Assembly (NCBI GenBank): GCA_016792685.1
Contig: JAEULQ010000079.1
Location: 1 to 49,601, forward strand
Length of the DNA stretch: 49,601 nucleotides
DNA from: Tabrizicola sp.
GTDB taxonomy: Bacteria > Pseudomonadota > Alphaproteobacteria > Rhodobacterales > Rhodobacteraceae
Direction of reading: 5' to 3'
Of this stretch, positions 47,328 to 49,601 are shown in pieces (within the stretch, counting starts at the first letter, position 1; every line of letters starts with the position of its first letter). The translations under genes were made by a program, and so were the position numbers. A model generated the notes under the pieces. It had not been told where the DNA came from. It worked only from the letters and a program-made list of their open reading frames with translations, and ran no database searches.

Positions 47328-48962
47328 ATGAAAGACATGATCCGGGCTGCCGATCTGCATCCGGCAGCCGAAATGCATCTGGCTGATTATGCCGACGGCA
47401 AGATCAGCCGCCGTGAATTCCTGACCCGCACGACCGCTCTGGGCGTGTCGGCCGCCGCTGCCTATGGCCTGATCGGCCTCCCGGCTCCGGCTCAGGCCCA
47501 GGAAGCCAAGGTTGGCGGCGTGCTGCGCTGCGCGATGGAGGTCAAGGGCACCAAGGACCCGCGTCTGGCCGACTGGCCGCAGATCGCGAACGTCTATCGT
47601 GGCTGGCTGGAATATCTGATCCAGTACAACCCGGACGGCTCCTTCGAAGGGCGCCTGCTGGAAAGCTTCGAAGCGAACGATGACGCGACCGTCTACACGC
47701 TGAAAGTCCGCCCCGGCGTGACCTGGAACAACGGCGACGCCTTCAACGCCGATGACGTGGTGCGCAACTTCACCCGCTGGACCGACGGCAATGTCGAAGG
47801 CAATGCCATGGCCTCGCGCTTCCCCGGTCTTGTCGACGAAGCCACCAAGACGCTGCGTGAAGGCGCGGTCGTCAAGGTCGATGACATGACGGTCCAGCTG
47901 AACCTCAGCGCTTCCGACATTGCGGTCGTGCCGAACCTGGCCGACTATCCGGCCGCAGTCGTGCATTCCAGCTTCAAGGATGGCGAAGACCCGGCCGCCA
48001 ACCCGATCGGGACAGGGCCTTACGTTCCGCAGGAAGTCTCGGTCGGCCAAAAGGCCATCCTGGTCCGTGCACCAAATCACACCTGGTGGGGTGGCACTGC
48101 GCCGCTCGATGAAATCCACTACATCGACTTCGGCACCGACCCTTCGACCATGGTCAACCTCGCCGCCTCGGATGAGGTCGACACCAACTACGAGACCACC
48201 GGCGACTTCATCGAGCAGCTCGACGGGCTCGGCTGGAAGAAGCTGGAACTCGTTACCGCGTCGACGATCGTTGCCCGCATGAACTCGGCCACTTCCGATC
48301 TCTTCAAGGAAAAGGCCGTGCGTCAGGCGGTCCAGCTGGCGGTCGATCCTGCAGTCGTGCTTGAACTTGGCTACAACAATCTCGGGGCTACGGGTGAAAA
48401 CCACCACGCGTTCCCGATCCACCCGGAATACGCCGAGCTGCCGAATCAGACGATCAATCCGGCTGGCCTTGTTCCCGCCCTTGAAGCCGCAGGCCTCAAG
48501 GACACCGAGTTCGAATTGATCTCGCTTGACGACGGCTGGGAAGCGGCAACGTCCGCAGCCATTCATGCCCAGCTCAAGGACGCCGGGATGAACATCAAGC
48601 ACACGGTCATGCCGGGCTCGACCTTCTGGAACGACTGGCAGAAGTACCCGTTCTCCTCGACGACCTGGAACCACCGCCCGCTGGCAGTGCAGAACATGTC
48701 GCTCGCCTATACCTCGACCGGATCCTGGAACGAGACGGGCATGGCGAACGCGGAGTTCGACGCAGCCATGGCCAAGGCGCTGTCTCTGGCCAACGCCGAC
48801 GCCCGGCGTGAGATCATGGTGACGCTGGAATCGATCCTTCAGGACGAGGGCTACATCATCAACCCGTTCTCGCGTTCGATCTACCGCCATGCCAAGGAAG
48901 GCGTGAACGTCGACGTGCATCCGTCGTTCGAACACCACCACTACAAGTGGTCGATCGCCTGA
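47328..48962 (+). CDS. Peptide/solute ABC transporter, periplasmic binding protein
   Basis: 544 residues, family 5 (DppA/OppA) binding protein. A cytosolic N-terminal stretch of ~27 residues precedes the Tat-type signal (ISRREFLTRTTALGVSAAAA) ending near APAQAQ. The core has the family-5 pattern LLESFEANDDATVYTLKVRPG (in part), TWNNGDAFNADDVVRNF, ANPIGTGPYVPQE and KAVRQAVQLAVD. Likely substrate: a peptide or other polar compound; cannot be set. GGGAG lies 7 nt before the ATG. A perfect hairpin separates it from the permease gene. Confidence 0.92.
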   Translation: MKDMIRAADLHPAAEMHLADYADGKISRREFLTRTTALGVSAAAAYGLIGLPAPAQAQEAKVGGVLRCAMEVKGTKDPRLADWPQIANVYRGWLEYLIQYNPDGSFEGRLLESFEANDDATVYTLKVRPGVTWNNGDAFNADDVVRNFTRWTDGNVEGNAMASRFPGLVDEATKTLREGAVVKVDDMTVQLNLSASDIAVVPNLADYPAAVVHSSFKDGEDPAANPIGTGPYVPQEVSVGQKAILVRAPNHTWWGGTAPLDEIHYIDFGTDPSTMVNLAASDEVDTNYETTGDFIEQLDGLGWKKLELVTASTIVARMNSATSDLFKEKAVRQAVQLAVDPAVVLELGYNNLGATGENHHAFPIHPEYAELPNQTINPAGLVPALEAAGLKDTEFELISLDDGWEAATSAAIHAQLKDAGMNIKHTVMPGSTFWNDWQKYPFSSTTWNHRPLAVQNMSLAYTSTGSWNETGMANAEFDAAMAKALSLANADARREIMVTLESILQDEGYIINPFSRSIYRHAKEGVNVDVHPSFEHHHYKWSIA

Positions 48963-48974
48963 GCCAGCGACATG

Positions 48975-48999
48975 CCGGGCGCACCTCAGGTGCGCCCGG
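48975..48999 (+). other. Intercistronic hairpin between binding protein and permease
   Basis: CCGGGCGCACC-TCA-GGTGCGCCCGG, 11-bp perfect stem, 3-nt loop, no T-tract. Such elements often stabilise the upstream mRNA and give more binding protein than permease. Confidence 0.7.
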
Positions 49000-49076
49000 T
49001 CCCCTAGCTACCCCCGCCAACCGTCGTCGCATCCGTGCGGCGGCCTGCTTGCCCGCAGGGAGCAAAGGTCTTCCCC

Positions 49077-49601
49077 ATGCTTAAATTCGTCGCCCGGCGC
49101 CTGGGACTTATGCTGCTGACAGCATTCGTTCTGACTTTCGTGGTCTTCTTCCTGACCAACCTCCAGCCCAACCTTGAAAAGCTTGCTCGCACCGAAGGCT
49201 CGGTCCGGATGACGGACGAAGCGGTCGCCGCCTGGATTGAGCAGAACGGGCATGGCGGTTCGGTCTTCGGCCGTTATGGCCAATGGCTGGGCATCGTACC
49301 CGGCTGGACCAACGTCGACGAAAAGGGTGTCGCGCGCGGCCGGTGCTTTGCCGCCGGTGATGATCCTGCCACGGCCTCAAAATACTGCGGCATTCTCCAG
49401 GGCGACTGGGGCTTCTCGACCTTCTTCAAGAAGGATGTGCTCCCCTCGCTCGGCGAAAAGCTTGGCGCGACCGGCTGGCTGATGCTCTGGGTCATGATTG
49501 TCATGGTCCCGACCTCGCTTCTGATCGGCGTCGTGTCGGGCATGCGCGAAGGCAGCCGTACCGACCGGGTCCTCTCGACCTTCTCGATCGCGACGACGGC
49601 G
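49077..49601 (+). CDS. ABC transporter permease, DppB/OppB type (3' truncated by window end)
   Basis: The frame is open from the ATG at 49077 to the last base; about 175 residues are visible. The opening (LKFVARRLGLMLLTAFVLTF) is the typical first helix of family-5 permeases, followed by a long periplasmic loop (~30-130) with two Cys (RGRCFAAGDD, SKYCGILQGDWGFS) and a second helix (WLMLWVMIVMVPTSLLIGVV). The long loop is larger than in E. coli DppB. The TM core with the EAA loop is outside the window. It follows the binding protein and its hairpin and is expected to be followed by a second permease and ATPases. Confidence 0.85.
   Translation, partial: MLKFVARRLGLMLLTAFVLTFVVFFLTNLQPNLEKLARTEGSVRMTDEAVAAWIEQNGHGGSVFGRYGQWLGIVPGWTNVDEKGVARGRCFAAGDDPATASKYCGILQGDWGFSTFFKKDVLPSLGEKLGATGWLMLWVMIVMVPTSLLIGVVSGMREGSRTDRVLSTFSIATTA

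Overview
The window is a 49.6 kb piece of a GC-rich alphaproteobacterial chromosome, most likely from the family Rhodobacteraceae (Rhodobacter/Gemmobacter/Tabrizicola-type). The reasons are a TRAP solute-binding protein closely resembling Rhodobacter TakP, an adjacent ctrA-sciP cell-cycle pair, a Usg-family protein, a compact pyrH...frr-uppS-cdsA-dxr-rseP-bamA-skp-fabZ-lpxA-lpxI-lpxB block, and strong G/C bias at third codon positions. Genes are densely packed with many 4-base ATGA/GTGA overlaps. I see no tRNA, rRNA, CRISPR array, transposase or phage gene; most of the window is core chromosome.

Layout. 1-5.3 kb: a 5'-truncated NAD(P)-binding/DoxX-like fusion plus a DUF2269 membrane protein, a TakP-type 2-oxoacid-binding protein, a VOC protein, a Ca2+/Na+ antiporter and a glutathione S-transferase. 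5.5-8.1 kb: branched-chain amino acid synthesis (acetolactate synthase, both subunits) behind a leader-peptide attenuator (MARLLVIVGRKRMGR) with a sigma70-like promoter. 8.1-11.4 kb: enoyl-CoA hydratase/isomerase and the cytochrome c maturation genes ccmH and ccmF. 11.5-13.5 kb: arginase and ornithine cyclodeaminase, together arginine to ornithine to proline. 13.6-18.7 kb: a lysine 2,3-aminomutase-like radical SAM protein, Usg, GyrA, a small gyrA-coupled protein and DoxX. 18.7-21.8 kb: tRNA modification (trmFO, gluQ), hisI and an unusual NifU/SufU-like protein. 21.9-27.5 kb: a tiny membrane protein behind a LexA-type box and a CtrA-type half-site, then recG, ligA, ctrA and sciP. 27.6-30.8 kb: mnmA, a DUF2059 protein and an animal-type heme peroxidase. 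30.9-45.2 kb (minus strand): the envelope and translation-recycling block from lpxB back to pyrH, interrupted between frr and pyrH by a two-gene cassette (a 120-aa unknown protein and a B12-binding-type radical SAM protein). 45.2-49.6 kb: miaA, an AraC regulator and the start of a peptide/solute ABC transporter operon that runs off the window.

The two most interesting items are (i) the 40-44-residue single-span membrane protein at about 21.92-22.05 kb, whose short upstream region holds a GTTC-N7-GTTC box (the alphaproteobacterial LexA operator pattern) and a TTAACCAT CtrA half-site, which suggests an SOS and/or cell-cycle controlled small membrane effector, and (ii) the pyrH-frr interrupting radical SAM cassette. 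A cluster of GTATATAC palindromes confined to 13.4-19.8 kb and the ilv attenuator also merit checking.
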